Below, piece after piece: positions 38,799 to 47,576 of a stretch of DNA of 64,000 nucleotides; position 1 is the stretch's first letter; every line of letters starts with the position of its first letter. The notes beneath the pieces were generated by a model that worked only from the letters and a program-made list of their open reading frames with translations, ran no database searches and was not told where the DNA came from. Source of the DNA: Bacillota bacterium (GTDB lineage: Bacteria; Bacillota; Clostridia; Christensenellales; UBA3700); the NCBI GenBank assembly GCA_023396095.1, contig JAEWXG010000027.1, positions 79,233-143,232 on the forward strand. Reading direction: 5' to 3'. The position numbers and the translations under genes were made by a program.

Positions 38799-40109
38799 TT
38801 ATTTTTTTGAAAGCATTCGAGAGTGTTCGATAGCAATATCAATAAACTCTTTTTCGTGGTCGATAACAAAATCCGATACTCTTTTCAAATAACTCAAAAC
38901 AATTTCTTCAATTGCTTCCACTGTTATTTGGTGAGAAGAACAATTTGATTTCTTCTGCTTGCGATAAGACGAACAATTAAAATACTCTTTTTGCTTCATT
39001 GCAGAGGAACGACAAAGATACATTTTCTTTCCGCAGTCAGCACAATAAACCATACCTGAAAATACATTCATTTCACCCATCGCGGTAGGTTTGCGCCTCC
39101 CTTCACGAATTTTTTGAACTATTTCGTATTTTTGCTTATCCACGATTGCCTCTTGCGTTCCTTCAAAGATAACCCATTTCGATGGATCATTCCGCAACTT
39201 CTTTTTGTTCTGTAATTTTTCCTTGGAGACTATATGCAACCGACCAGTCATTATTCTGTTTTCGGTAAGCAGATCACCAATTGATTCAATCAACGACACT
39301 TTCATCCATTCGGGATCTTTTGTGCAGACCGCGCGCAACATGTATGTAAGAGCTTCGTCAAGGTTATTCAGTTGTAAATAGTATTTTCCTATTTCATAAA
39401 GTAAAAACCATTTATCGCTTATAATAGTAAGTTTTTCAAGCTTACTAATAGCATCATCAATTTTTCCTAATTTGCCCAAGGATTTTGAAATTTTTCTTGA
39501 AAACCATATATCATTATCATAATGAAAACTTTCAAGCGTTTCCATTGCTTCATTGCAGCATATAATACAGTCTTCGTATCGTTTTGCATCAAGTAAAAAA
39601 TCAGACTTCAATGTGTAATAATCTTCCTTAAGAGATGCAAATTCTCTTGTTTTTCCATATGAATCTGTATAACTTTTAGCCTCAGACGACAATTCGGAAA
39701 GGGAAATCAAACTTAGTATTTCTAAGCCTTCCGCTGCCATTATTTTTCCCTTTTGCTTATTTAATTGTTTAAGCACCGTTAGTGCACAATATGGAAATGA
39801 TGGCTTTGTTGCCTTTGTGTCTTTAAGTAAATCATATAACCGGGTCAATTTACCAAATATCATTTCTGAATATTTATAGTCAGGTTGCTTTATAGTTTTT
39901 ACATATTTGTCATTTATAATCCAAGCATACAGATTCTCTATGTATAAAAATGCCTGACTTTGGGGTTTAACAATTTCTGTATCTTTGAATTCTGAATAGA
40001 CATCTTCACATACCTGTTCAGCCTCGTCAAGCCTGTTAAGCTTTTTAAGACAATTCGCGTATTGCTGAACATCCCATAAATCATGAGTTTCCGGAAATGC
40101 ATCAAACAA
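38799..40109 (-). pseudogene. TPR protein fused in frame to a serine-recombinase C-terminus
   Basis: 436 codons from a TTG. Residues 1-282 are a tetratricopeptide-repeat protein (YANCLKKLNRLDEAEQVCED; LYEIGKYYLQLNNLDEALTYML). From about residue 285 the sequence is recombinase: NDPSKWVIFEGTQEAIVDKQKY, MGEMNVFSGMVYCADCGKKM with zinc cysteines 356, 359, 379 and 390. The true TPR start is probably the ATG at 40210 (MDNIEEIR), separated by a -1 frameshift near 40186 where an A-run seems one base short. So the TPR gene has lost its end, and the recombinase its front, at a junction near 39230. Confidence 0.8.
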
Positions 40110-40221
40110 TTCTTTACATAAAGGCAGCGCTTTCTCGTATTCGACAGAAGTAGGTGTGCCTTCTCTTAAAAGCTTTTGGTTGTATTTCTAATTTCCTCAA
40201 TATTATCCATTTCATATAACC

Positions 40222-40679
40222 TCATTTGATTATTTTTTGGGTAGTCTGGAAATGTAATTTAACAAATTGTTTCAACTTTTCTAGACCGCCATTTTCATAG
40301 ATGTTCTTTGCTATACTTTCAACTGTCGAATTTACACCTTTCGATAAAGTTACGCCTAATATTTTTCCAAATCTTTCAAGCTCGTTTAAAAAACGCGCTC
40401 TAGCGAGTATTGACGCTGCAGCGACACCAATATCGCGTTCAGCCTTGGGCGACTGTATTAAATTCAGAGATTTTCCTTTTACCAACAAAGCTCTCTTTAT
40501 TATAGTTTCATCACCAAACTGATCAGCGATAGCGTTTTCACATACGTTATCAGATAGTAGATTTTCCATAACACGCGCATGCCCCATCCCAAAACTTTAT
40601 TAAGGTTCCTTCCAATTTCATCATATAGAGAATTGTATCGTTCAGGACTAATACATACAATACTTACGCATTTTTTTTC
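40222..40679 (-). pseudogene. rnhC: Ribonuclease HIII C-terminal remnant
   Basis: The frame 40587-40222 reads MGHARVMENLL, QFGDETIIKRALLVKGKSLNLIQSPKAERDIGVAAASILARA and a KLHFQTTQKII tail: RNase HIII. The preceding part, ISPERYNSLYDEIGRNLNKVLGWG, is in a different frame, joined by a single-base loss in the G-run at 40582-40585, and is stopped by TAG at 40680. The N-terminal half with the catalytic DEVG and second Asp motifs is missing. Non-functional; the host's working RNase H must be elsewhere. Confidence 0.8.
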
Positions 40680-40728
40680 CTAAAATGATTCTTTTTAATG
40701 CTCGCACATTGTAAATTATCGAAACAAA

Positions 40729-41601
40729 TCAGTCAACTTGCTCGTAATAATAAGAGTAGTCAATCCCTTTCATAAAGATTTCGCGATTGTTTATATCATC
40801 GGTCAACGCGCTTTTTATAAGTTCGTAAATATGAGAGGAATCCATAGGGCTTTCCTGCATTGCCATAAGGTATTCCTTCTTATCGATTTTACTCCAATCG
40901 GTACATTTTTTGAGATTCTTTTTCAAAATCAAATCCAACCAGATACGAGTACTTCGACCGTTTCCTTCCATAAACGGATGAGCAACGTTCATTTCAACGT
41001 ACTTTTTTACTATGTTTTCAAGCGTATCTTCGGGCATTTTTTCGATCAACCGTAAATTATCTTGTAAAAACATAGCGGGAGCAAACGCAAAACCGCCTTT
41101 TGCAATATTAAGCGTGCGGATTTGCCCGGCAAAATCATATAGTCCGCCGAATAAATACGCGTGAATTTGTTGCAAGCCTTTAATTGTACCGATTTCGATG
41201 GCGTCTATAAAAGAACTATCAAACAAAGCGTATGCCTTTTGCTTGCTTTTGCCGTCAATCGTATCGTCCGACTGCGTAAACCAACCAATAAACTCTGCAC
41301 CGACCTTGCTCGGAAACTCCGCAGCAAGTTTAATAACTCCGTCAGAATCCAATGCGTCCGACATATACTTTTTCCCATCGGCGGCAGTTAATTTCAGTTG
41401 GGTAGTAGCACTAACCAACTCGCTGTTTTCTTTTTTCAATTTGGCTTTCAGGTACTTCCAATAGTTACGGCATTTTTCGTAATTATCTTCATTTCTGATT
41501 GCCCCGATAATATCAAGAACGCTGAAATACCACTTGTTGTTTTCCTCGTCCCAAGCGGCGCGCACTTCTTTATCGTTAAAAAATCTGATTGATATTTTCA
41601 T
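40729..41601 (-). CDS. Fic AMP-transferase with N-terminal BRO-N (antirepressor-like) domain
   Basis: 290 aa, intact. Residues 1-125 resemble the BRO-N/DinD-type domain of phage antirepressors ([25 protein letters not shown]). The rest is Fic: flap [20 protein letters not shown] and the complete active site [12 protein letters not shown] (near 207). The C-terminus carries SYYYEQ at 283-288, matching the class III inhibitory motif (S/T)xxxE(G/N) except Gln for Gly/Asn; Glu287 would hold the enzyme inactive. Fic enzymes of this class AMPylate gyrase/topoisomerase IV or other proteins; the target here is unknown. An XRE gene follows upstream at 73 bp. Confidence 0.85.
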   Translation of the reverse strand: MKISIRFFNDKEVRAAWDEENNKWYFSVLDIIGAIRNEDNYEKCRNYWKYLKAKLKKENSELVSATTQLKLTAADGKKYMSDALDSDGVIKLAAEFPSKVGAEFIGWFTQSDDTIDGKSKQKAYALFDSSFIDAIEIGTIKGLQQIHAYLFGGLYDFAGQIRTLNIAKGGFAFAPAMFLQDNLRLIEKMPEDTLENIVKKYVEMNVAHPFMEGNGRSTRIWLDLILKKNLKKCTDWSKIDKKEYLMAMQESPMDSSHIYELIKSALTDDINNREIFMKGIDYSYYYEQVD

Positions 41602-41674
41602 ACAATTCCCTTACATTTACATTGACTATAAAGCAAAAAGCAACGATTTTTATTTGTAAGCAATATTTTTCGCC

Positions 41675-41866
41675 TTAGTCTTCAAACGTGATTCCTTTAC
41701 TTTCGCAAAAGGCGTAGAATCTGCCCTGCGAAACAATTTGCGGTTCGCGGTTATCTTTTTCCCAGCGACAAATTGTAGCGTAGGATACACCAAGTTCTTT
41801 AGCCAATGCCTCCTGCGTTAAAAGAAGTTTCATTCTCGCATATTTTACTTTTTCGGAAAATTTCAT
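41675..41866 (-). CDS. XRE-family helix-turn-helix regulator
   Basis: 63 aa, almost wholly an HTH of Cro/CI type: VKYARMKLLLTQEALAKELGVSYATICRWEKDNREP. It precedes the BRO-N/Fic gene by 73 bp on the same strand and may repress it or serve as partner. There is a putative TATAAT on its upstream side near 41995. No other domain. Confidence 0.88.
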   Translation of the reverse strand: MKFSEKVKYARMKLLLTQEALAKELGVSYATICRWEKDNREPQIVSQGRFYAFCESKGITFED

Positions 41867-42020
41867 TTTAAACCTCGTAGTTCGTTCAGGTTATCTGGTA
41901 ATAAAGAAAATTAGTCGTATTTTTGAGATGTATTTCCCGATTTTATACCCTTATTTTTATTCGCTTGCGACCTTTTGATAATTTTATTTTATTATAACAT
42001 ATTTTGACAGAAAAATCAAT

Positions 42021-42051
42021 AATAAAAGTCGGTTACGAGCCGACTTTTATT
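42021..42051. terminator. Bidirectional terminator-like hairpin
   Basis: Perfect 12-bp stem AATAAAAGTCGG / CCGACTTTTATT with a 7-nt loop; A- and T-rich ends suit both strands. Confidence 0.65.
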
Positions 42052-42213
42052 GCATTTAGAAATCATTGTGAAAAAAATAATAGCGCATAGCATTCAGGAT
42101 TTGAAGCAACTGTATTTTTTATACGATTCGATATACCATTCGCATATTAACATTCGTATTTTTCTAATTTTTTTAAATTTAATAAAATTTTTATATAGTG
42201 GTATTTAACATAA

Positions 42214-42249
42214 CAAAAGGCTCGAAGTTGTTGAACTTCGAGCCTTTTG
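42214..42249. terminator. Long perfect hairpin, terminator-like
   Basis: 16-bp perfect stem CAAAAGGCTCGAAGTT / AACTTCGAGCCTTTTG with a 4-nt loop. Located downstream of putP on the minus strand, it could end putP transcription or mark the end of an inserted element. Confidence 0.6.
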
Positions 42250-42258
42250 CCGCTTGCA

Positions 42259-42310
42259 GGTGTCCCCATCAAATTAATTGATTTTTTTATAATCCCTAAT
42301 GGGGACACCC
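42259..42310. repeat. Inverted repeat at the right end of the island
   Basis: Arms GGTGTCCCCAT (42259-42269) and ATGGGGACACC (42299-42309) are perfect complements with a 29-nt spacer. The right arm, extended to 42293-42310, is the inverted partner of 38344-38361. Confidence 0.6.
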
Positions 42311-42417
42311 TTTATATATTCTCTTCTGTTTACTTGGAAATTGGGCATAAATCATTATAATAAAAAATCCCAACCAAAATTAATATCTGTTGGATTTATT
42401 GTTACAAGTACACTTTT

Positions 42418-43980
42418 TTATTCATAATCATCATCAATTTGTGTTATGTCTAAATCATCGTATTCATATGTTTCTATCTTAATTGGTTGATTGGAATGGA
42501 GATACGTTTTAAATTTTGCATAATCATTTTTGATTTTTTTAGAAACTCCATTTTTATCGAATATTGTAACAATCCATAAAACAATTGTTGCCAAAATAAA
42601 TCCAGGTATTAATTCATAAATTGTAAATACTCCTCCTAATCTTGATAATCCATATTTAAAAATTATTGTTGTTAATGCTCCTGTTACCATTGAAGCAATT
42701 GCGGCTTTCTTTGTTATTTTTCTTGAATAAAGTGAAAATAATACAACAGGACCAAAAGATGCCCCAAAGCCACCCCACGCATAGCTTACAATTTTAAAAA
42801 TACTAGAATTCGGATTTTGCGCAATCAAAGAAGCTATCACTGCAACAATAATTATTGTTATTCTTCCTACCAATAAAACTGTTTTATCTTTGCTTCTTTT
42901 AGAAATGTGCTTTTTATAAATATCTGTCGAAAAAGCCGACGAAGCAACAAGTAATTGTGAATCAGCCGTTGACATAATAGCCGCAAGTATTGCCGTTAAT
43001 AAAATGCCTGCCATAAATGGAGAAAACTGCGATTTTACAATTTTCATAAAAATTGCTTCATTATCTATTGTCCCTCTTTCTACAACTCCTACACCAACAA
43101 TACCTATAAATAATGCTGCCACCATAGTAATTGCTACCCAAATTATTGCAATTATTCTTGCTGGCTTAATCGTTCTTTTATCTTTTGTTGCCATAAATCT
43201 AACTAAAATATGTGGCATTCCAAAATACCCAAGTCCCCATCCAATGGAATTAATTACGTCTAACCCCGGCACTTTATTGCTTTGCGAAATCATAAAAATT
43301 TCTTTAGTATAATTTAAAACAATTTCTTTATTTGGGGATGCTAATTTTGCGTATACAATAACTGGGACAATAATTAAAGCAAAAAACATTATTAAGCCTT
43401 GAAATAAATCTGTCCATGAAACTGCTTTAAAACCACCTAAAAATGTATATGAAACAACAATGACTACACCTATAACCAATCCTATTTTATAATCTAAACC
43501 AAATACTACTTGAAAAAGTTTAGCACCAGCAGAAAACATTGAAGCAGTATAAATTGTAAAGAAGAAAAGAATAATAACACCGGCAATAAACCCGATTATT
43601 CCTTTTTGATCATCAAATCTTTTTACGAAATACTCTGGAATAGTTAGCGAATCACCAGCCACTTCTGTATATACTCTTAATCTCTTAGCTACTAATAACC
43701 AATTTACCCAAGTTCCAATAAATAAACCTATTATTACATACAACGCTGACTTTGCATCAAGTACTGCTGCAAAAGCCATTCCTGGGACACCTGTTAATAA
43801 CCATCCCGACATATCAGAAGCTTGCGCAGATAAGGCTGTAACCCAAGGGTTTAACTGTCGACCACCTAAAACATATTCCTTGTTGCTATTTGATTTTGTA
43901 GAAAAGAAGAATCCTACAATTATCATAAAGGCCATATAAATTGCAAATACAACAAGAATAATAATATTCTCTCTACTCAT
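42418..43980 (-). CDS. putP: Sodium/proline symporter (SSS family)
   Basis: Na+-coupled proline uptake. 520 aa with about 13 hydrophobic segments; family sequences include LSAQASDMSGWLLTGVPGMAF (near residue 50), GGFKAVSWTDLFQG and the ILAAIMSTADSQLLVASSAF signature near 330. An ATG two codons earlier (43986) touches the ribosome site AGAGG; the ATG at 43980 has it six bases away and is my choice. Lies alone between island and thrS. Substrate is by family; related solutes are possible. Confidence 0.9.
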   Translation of the reverse strand: MSRENIIILVVFAIYMAFMIIVGFFFSTKSNSNKEYVLGGRQLNPWVTALSAQASDMSGWLLTGVPGMAFAAVLDAKSALYVIIGLFIGTWVNWLLVAKRLRVYTEVAGDSLTIPEYFVKRFDDQKGIIGFIAGVIILFFFTIYTASMFSAGAKLFQVVFGLDYKIGLVIGVVIVVSYTFLGGFKAVSWTDLFQGLIMFFALIIVPVIVYAKLASPNKEIVLNYTKEIFMISQSNKVPGLDVINSIGWGLGYFGMPHILVRFMATKDKRTIKPARIIAIIWVAITMVAALFIGIVGVGVVERGTIDNEAIFMKIVKSQFSPFMAGILLTAILAAIMSTADSQLLVASSAFSTDIYKKHISKRSKDKTVLLVGRITIIIVAVIASLIAQNPNSSIFKIVSYAWGGFGASFGPVVLFSLYSRKITKKAAIASMVTGALTTIIFKYGLSRLGGVFTIYELIPGFILATIVLWIVTIFDKNGVSKKIKNDYAKFKTYLHSNQPIKIETYEYDDLDITQIDDDYE

Positions 43981-44105
43981 TAACATCCTCTACTTTTTTT
44001 TAAATTACAAACTTAATTATATACATACGCTCCCTTTTAGACAAGAATAAAATATATAAAGCTCTCGCTATTCATAATTACTATTTGAACGATTGAAAAA
44101 CTATA

Positions 44106-44139
44106 CATAAAAAATGTCCGGAAAAATTTCCGAACATTT
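44106..44139 (-). terminator. Terminator after thrS
   Basis: Minus-strand stem AAATGTTCGGAAA / TTTCCGGACATTT (13 bp, one mismatch), followed by TTTTTTATG. Lies about 53 bp past the thrS stop. Confidence 0.85.
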
Positions 44140-44191
44140 AATAAGTAAATTTTAAAATATTTAGTCTTCTATGCTACTAGCTAAAAAGCTT

Positions 44192-46126
44192 TTAGTCTAA
44201 AGAAAATTCCTTAACATGCTGTCTAATTAGTTCTATGAATTCTTCAGGCTTTAATTGTTGTTGCTCATCTTTTCTGTTGCGAACAGAAACAACTCCATTT
44301 GCAACATCTTTATCCCCGATAACAACTATATATGGGATTTTTTCTCGTTTTGCTTCTCTAATCTTATATCCAACTGTTTCAGATCTGTTATCAACTTCTG
44401 CTCTAATTCCATTATTTTTAAGTAACGAAACAAATTCTAAAGCATTCTCAGCAGTTCTATCTGTTAAAGAGAGAACTTTAACTTGAACAGCAGACATCCA
44501 AAGAGGTAAATTACCTGCATATTTTTCTAACAATAATGCTAATGTACGTTCATAACATCCGATTGAACTTCTGTGAATAATATATGGTCTCTTCTTTTCT
44601 CCATTTTCATCTATATACGACATATCAAATCTATCTGCTAAAAACATATCTACTTGTATCGTTATAATCGTATCTTCTTTGCCGTAAACATTTTTGATTT
44701 GAACATCTAATTTTGGTCCATAGAATGCTGCTTCACCGATTGCTTCCTTGTAATCAATTTTTAGATCATCTAAGATTTGTTTCATAATACATTCAGCATT
44801 TTCCCAAGCTTCTGGATCATCAATATATTTGTCTTTATCATTTGGATCATACTTTGAAAAACGATACGTTACATCATCTTGAAGCCCTATTGTTTTTAAC
44901 ATATATTTCACTAAATCTAGTGTATTTTTAAATTCATCTTCCAATTGGACTGGAGTACAAATTATATGTCCATCAGATAGTGTAAATTGTCTAACTCTAA
45001 TCAATCCATGCATTTCACCACTGTTCTCATTTCTAAACAATGTAGATGTTTCTGCATATCTTATTGGCAAATCTCTATAGCTTTTTAATCCATTGTTATA
45101 TATTGTGTATTGGAATGGACATGTCATTGGCCTTAAGGCTAAAATTTCCTCGTCCTTTTCTTCATCTCCTAAAACAAACATTCCATCTTTATAATGATCC
45201 CAATGCCCTGAAATTTTGTATAAATTGTTTTTTGCCATAAATGGAGTTTTAGTTAATACATATCCTCTTTTCTCTTCTTCATCCTCAACAAATCTTTCCA
45301 ATATTTGTATAATCTTAGCTCCTTTTGGCATTAATAGAGGCAAACCTTGTCCGATATTTTCATCTGTCATGAAAATATTTAATTCTCTTCCTATTTTATT
45401 ATGATCTCTCTTTTTTGCTTCTTCTAATAAAGTTAAATACTCATCAAGATCAGCCTTTTTATCAAATGATGTTCCGTAAATTCTTGATAACATCTTTTTG
45501 TTAACATCACCTCTCCAATAAGCACCTGTTAAGTTTGTTAATTTAAACGCTTTTATTTGTCCTGTTGATCTTACGTGTGGTCCTGCACATAAATCGGTGA
45601 ACCCACCTTGTTTATAAAAAGATATTGTTGCATCACTTGGTAAGTCGTTAATCAATTCAACTTTATATTTTTCCCCATATCCTTCCATCAACTTAATTGC
45701 CTCATCTCTTGACAAGACAAATCTTTCTATAGGATAATTTGCTTTAATAATCTTTTTCATTTCTTCTTCAATTCTAGTGAAATCTTCTTTAGTAATTGGA
45801 GATTTAAAATCAAAATCATAATAAAAACCATTATCAATTGCCGGCCCTATTGCAAGTTTCACTGTTGGGAAAATATTATGTACAGCTTGCGCTAAAATAT
45901 GAGCTGTAGTATGTCTATAAGCTTTTTTTCCTTCTTCGTCATTAAAAGTTAAAATTTCAATCGTAGAATCTTTACTAACAATTGTTGACAAATCTACAAC
46001 TTCTCCATCAACTTTTGCACATAGCGCAACCCTTGCTAGTGATTCTGATATTGTTTTTGCAATATCATACGCACTTAATGGTTGATCAAACTCCAAAAAA
46101 CTCCCATCTTTTAAAAACACTTTCAT
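44192..46126 (-). CDS. thrS: Threonyl-tRNA synthetase
   Basis: 644 aa class II synthetase: TGS domain (MKVFLKDGSFLEF), editing domain with HTTAHILAQAV (near 77) and the CAGPH zinc motif (near 180), catalytic core with MTCPFQYTIYN and RNENSGEMHGLIRVRQFT, and C-terminal anticodon-binding domain. ATG has GAGGTG upstream. Regulated by the T-box leader just ahead. Confidence 0.98.
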   Translation of the reverse strand: MKVFLKDGSFLEFDQPLSAYDIAKTISESLARVALCAKVDGEVVDLSTIVSKDSTIEILTFNDEEGKKAYRHTTAHILAQAVHNIFPTVKLAIGPAIDNGFYYDFDFKSPITKEDFTRIEEEMKKIIKANYPIERFVLSRDEAIKLMEGYGEKYKVELINDLPSDATISFYKQGGFTDLCAGPHVRSTGQIKAFKLTNLTGAYWRGDVNKKMLSRIYGTSFDKKADLDEYLTLLEEAKKRDHNKIGRELNIFMTDENIGQGLPLLMPKGAKIIQILERFVEDEEEKRGYVLTKTPFMAKNNLYKISGHWDHYKDGMFVLGDEEKDEEILALRPMTCPFQYTIYNNGLKSYRDLPIRYAETSTLFRNENSGEMHGLIRVRQFTLSDGHIICTPVQLEDEFKNTLDLVKYMLKTIGLQDDVTYRFSKYDPNDKDKYIDDPEAWENAECIMKQILDDLKIDYKEAIGEAAFYGPKLDVQIKNVYGKEDTIITIQVDMFLADRFDMSYIDENGEKKRPYIIHRSSIGCYERTLALLLEKYAGNLPLWMSAVQVKVLSLTDRTAENALEFVSLLKNNGIRAEVDNRSETVGYKIREAKREKIPYIVVIGDKDVANGVVSVRNRKDEQQQLKPEEFIELIRQHVKEFSLD

Positions 46127-46146
46127 AAAATCACCTCATTTATATA

Positions 46147-46368
46147 CAAAAACTCGCCCTATTATATAAGGACGAGTCAATCGTGTTTCCAACCTTACTT
46201 TACATATTTCTATGCCTATTTTTGATTTTTAAATAGAATCATAACTACAGCATTTTATTTGGTGGTATGAACTTGTACTTTTCAACATGCATTCTCAGCT
46301 ACTGCACTCTCTGTGATTGACTTAGCACTTCACTTGTCCAAACATGAACTTATCTCTGCTCTGATTGT
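46147..46368 (-). ncRNA. T-box riboswitch leader of thrS
   Basis: Minus-strand leader of about 220 nt. Visible T-box parts: AGAGAG and GCTGAGA of stem I, a candidate specifier ACC (Thr) in AAGTTCATACCACC, the T-box-like AAGGTTGGAAACACG (46182-46196), and a terminator CTCGTCCT / AGGGCGAG followed by TTTTTG (46147-46176). The sequence AAGG...CCTT around the T-box can form the antiterminator. Uncharged tRNA-Thr would favour read-through into thrS. The specifier assignment is by eye. Confidence 0.88.
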
Positions 46369-46374
46369 TTATTT

Positions 46375-46403
46375 ATTATCAAATATTTAAAAAATATTGT
46401 CAA
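46375..46403 (-). promoter_or_regulatory. thrS promoter
   Basis: Minus-strand TTGACA (46398-46403), 17 bp, GATAAT (46375-46380); start expected near 46368, the beginning of the T-box leader. Confidence 0.82.
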
Positions 46404-46479
46404 GTGCTAAGATATGTAAATTAAAAGAATCAAAGTTCTTTTTTTAGTCTATTTTTAAAAATTGCACTAATAATCAAAT

Positions 46480-47574
46480 TTATAAATCTGAGAGTATATA
46501 ATTCATTACATACTTATACTCATTCCTTATTTTTAAGTTGCCATTTTCATAAATAAAGCAATTTTTATATTTATTATAAAAGTCTTTATAATGTTCAAAA
46601 AATTTTATATTGGTTTTACTTTCAAAATCATTAATATTAACCCCTTCATCAAGTCTAAGTCCTAAAATAAGATATTCGTGTGCAAAATCACTTACTCCCA
46701 CTTCGTAATCAACAATCTTAATTTCAGAATTCTCTTCTTCTAAATATTTTTTAAGACTATTTACATTATGAAATCTTTTACCTTTAAAAAATGAATGGGC
46801 AGCTATTCCAATCCCAATATACTCCTGCATTGTCCAATATTTTAAATTATGTTTGCTTTCATAACCTTTTTTAGAAAAATTAGAAACTTCATATCTAAAA
46901 ATGTTATTATCTTCCAATTTTTTATAGGAATAATCATAATAATCTGCAGTTATATCTTCATTAGGCAATTTTAATAGTTTATTTTCTTTATCATAAAATA
47001 ACTTTGTATTTTCTTCTACGCTTAGTCCATATAAAGAAAAATGTGGCACATCGTATTTCAAAGCAATATTTAAGTCCTTTTCTAAAACATCTAAAGAATA
47101 TTCTGGTAAACCTAAAATTAAATCTATGGAAAAATTTTTAAAATGTTTTTTTGTCTGTTCAATAGCTTTAATTGCATCCTCACTAGTATGCACTCTATTA
47201 ATGATTTTTAAGATGTCATTAGAAAAAGTTTGCACGCCTAAAGAAATCCGATTTACACCACAATCTTTCAAAATACTTAAATAATCATCATTAATATTTT
47301 CAGGGTTACATTCAAAAGTTACCTCTATTGCATCACATTTAAAAATTTCATTAAGACTATTAAAAATTTTTTTCACACCGTTAATTGAAAGCATTGACGG
47401 TGTACCGCCACCAAAATAAATAGTTTCCAGATTGACACCGCGATATTGTTGCATTTCTTCAATTAATCGCTCTATATACCTATTTTCAACTTCCTCATTC
47501 CATCCTGCTATAACAAATGAACAATATGAACATCTTTTTTTGCAAAAAGGAATGTGTATATATAAACCTGCCAT
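46480..47574 (-). CDS. hemW: Radical SAM haem chaperone HemW
   Basis: 364 aa, once annotated as coproporphyrinogen III oxidase. Radical SAM motif CKKRCSYCSF near residue 11 and YFGGGTPSML near 52; C-terminal HemN-type domain (YEVSNFSKKGYESKHNLKYW). HemW binds haem and inserts it into target enzymes in model bacteria. It follows lepA by 2 bp. In most Firmicutes hrcA is next; here thrS, putP and an island intervene. Confidence 0.92.
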   Translation of the reverse strand: MAGLYIHIPFCKKRCSYCSFVIAGWNEEVENRYIERLIEEMQQYRGVNLETIYFGGGTPSMLSINGVKKIFNSLNEIFKCDAIEVTFECNPENINDDYLSILKDCGVNRISLGVQTFSNDILKIINRVHTSEDAIKAIEQTKKHFKNFSIDLILGLPEYSLDVLEKDLNIALKYDVPHFSLYGLSVEENTKLFYDKENKLLKLPNEDITADYYDYSYKKLEDNNIFRYEVSNFSKKGYESKHNLKYWTMQEYIGIGIAAHSFFKGKRFHNVNSLKKYLEEENSEIKIVDYEVGVSDFAHEYLILGLRLDEGVNINDFESKTNIKFFEHYKDFYNKYKNCFIYENGNLKIRNEYKYVMNYILSDL

Positions 47575-47576
47575 AA

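Larger units (their letters stand above)
41867..42417. other. Intergenic end of the mobile island, rich in hairpins
   Basis: About 550 bp between the XRE gene and putP, with three strong palindromes: AATAAAAGTCGG / CCGACTTTTATT at 42021-42051, CAAAAGGCTCGAAGTT / AACTTCGAGCCTTTTG at 42214-42249 and GGTGTCCCCAT / ATGGGGACACC at 42259-42309. The first two have terminator-like form. No open frame of convincing composition. Confidence 0.6.

Noticed and set aside
38799..38801. TAA read as a sense codon (recoding or altered code) in the recombinase
   Set aside because: All housekeeping genes use TAA as stop and the element is visibly decayed, so a nonsense mutation is enough.
41867..42417. CRISPR-like repeats in the hairpin-rich intergenic region
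   Set aside because: The palindromes are single copies without regular spacers; there are no cas genes in the window.
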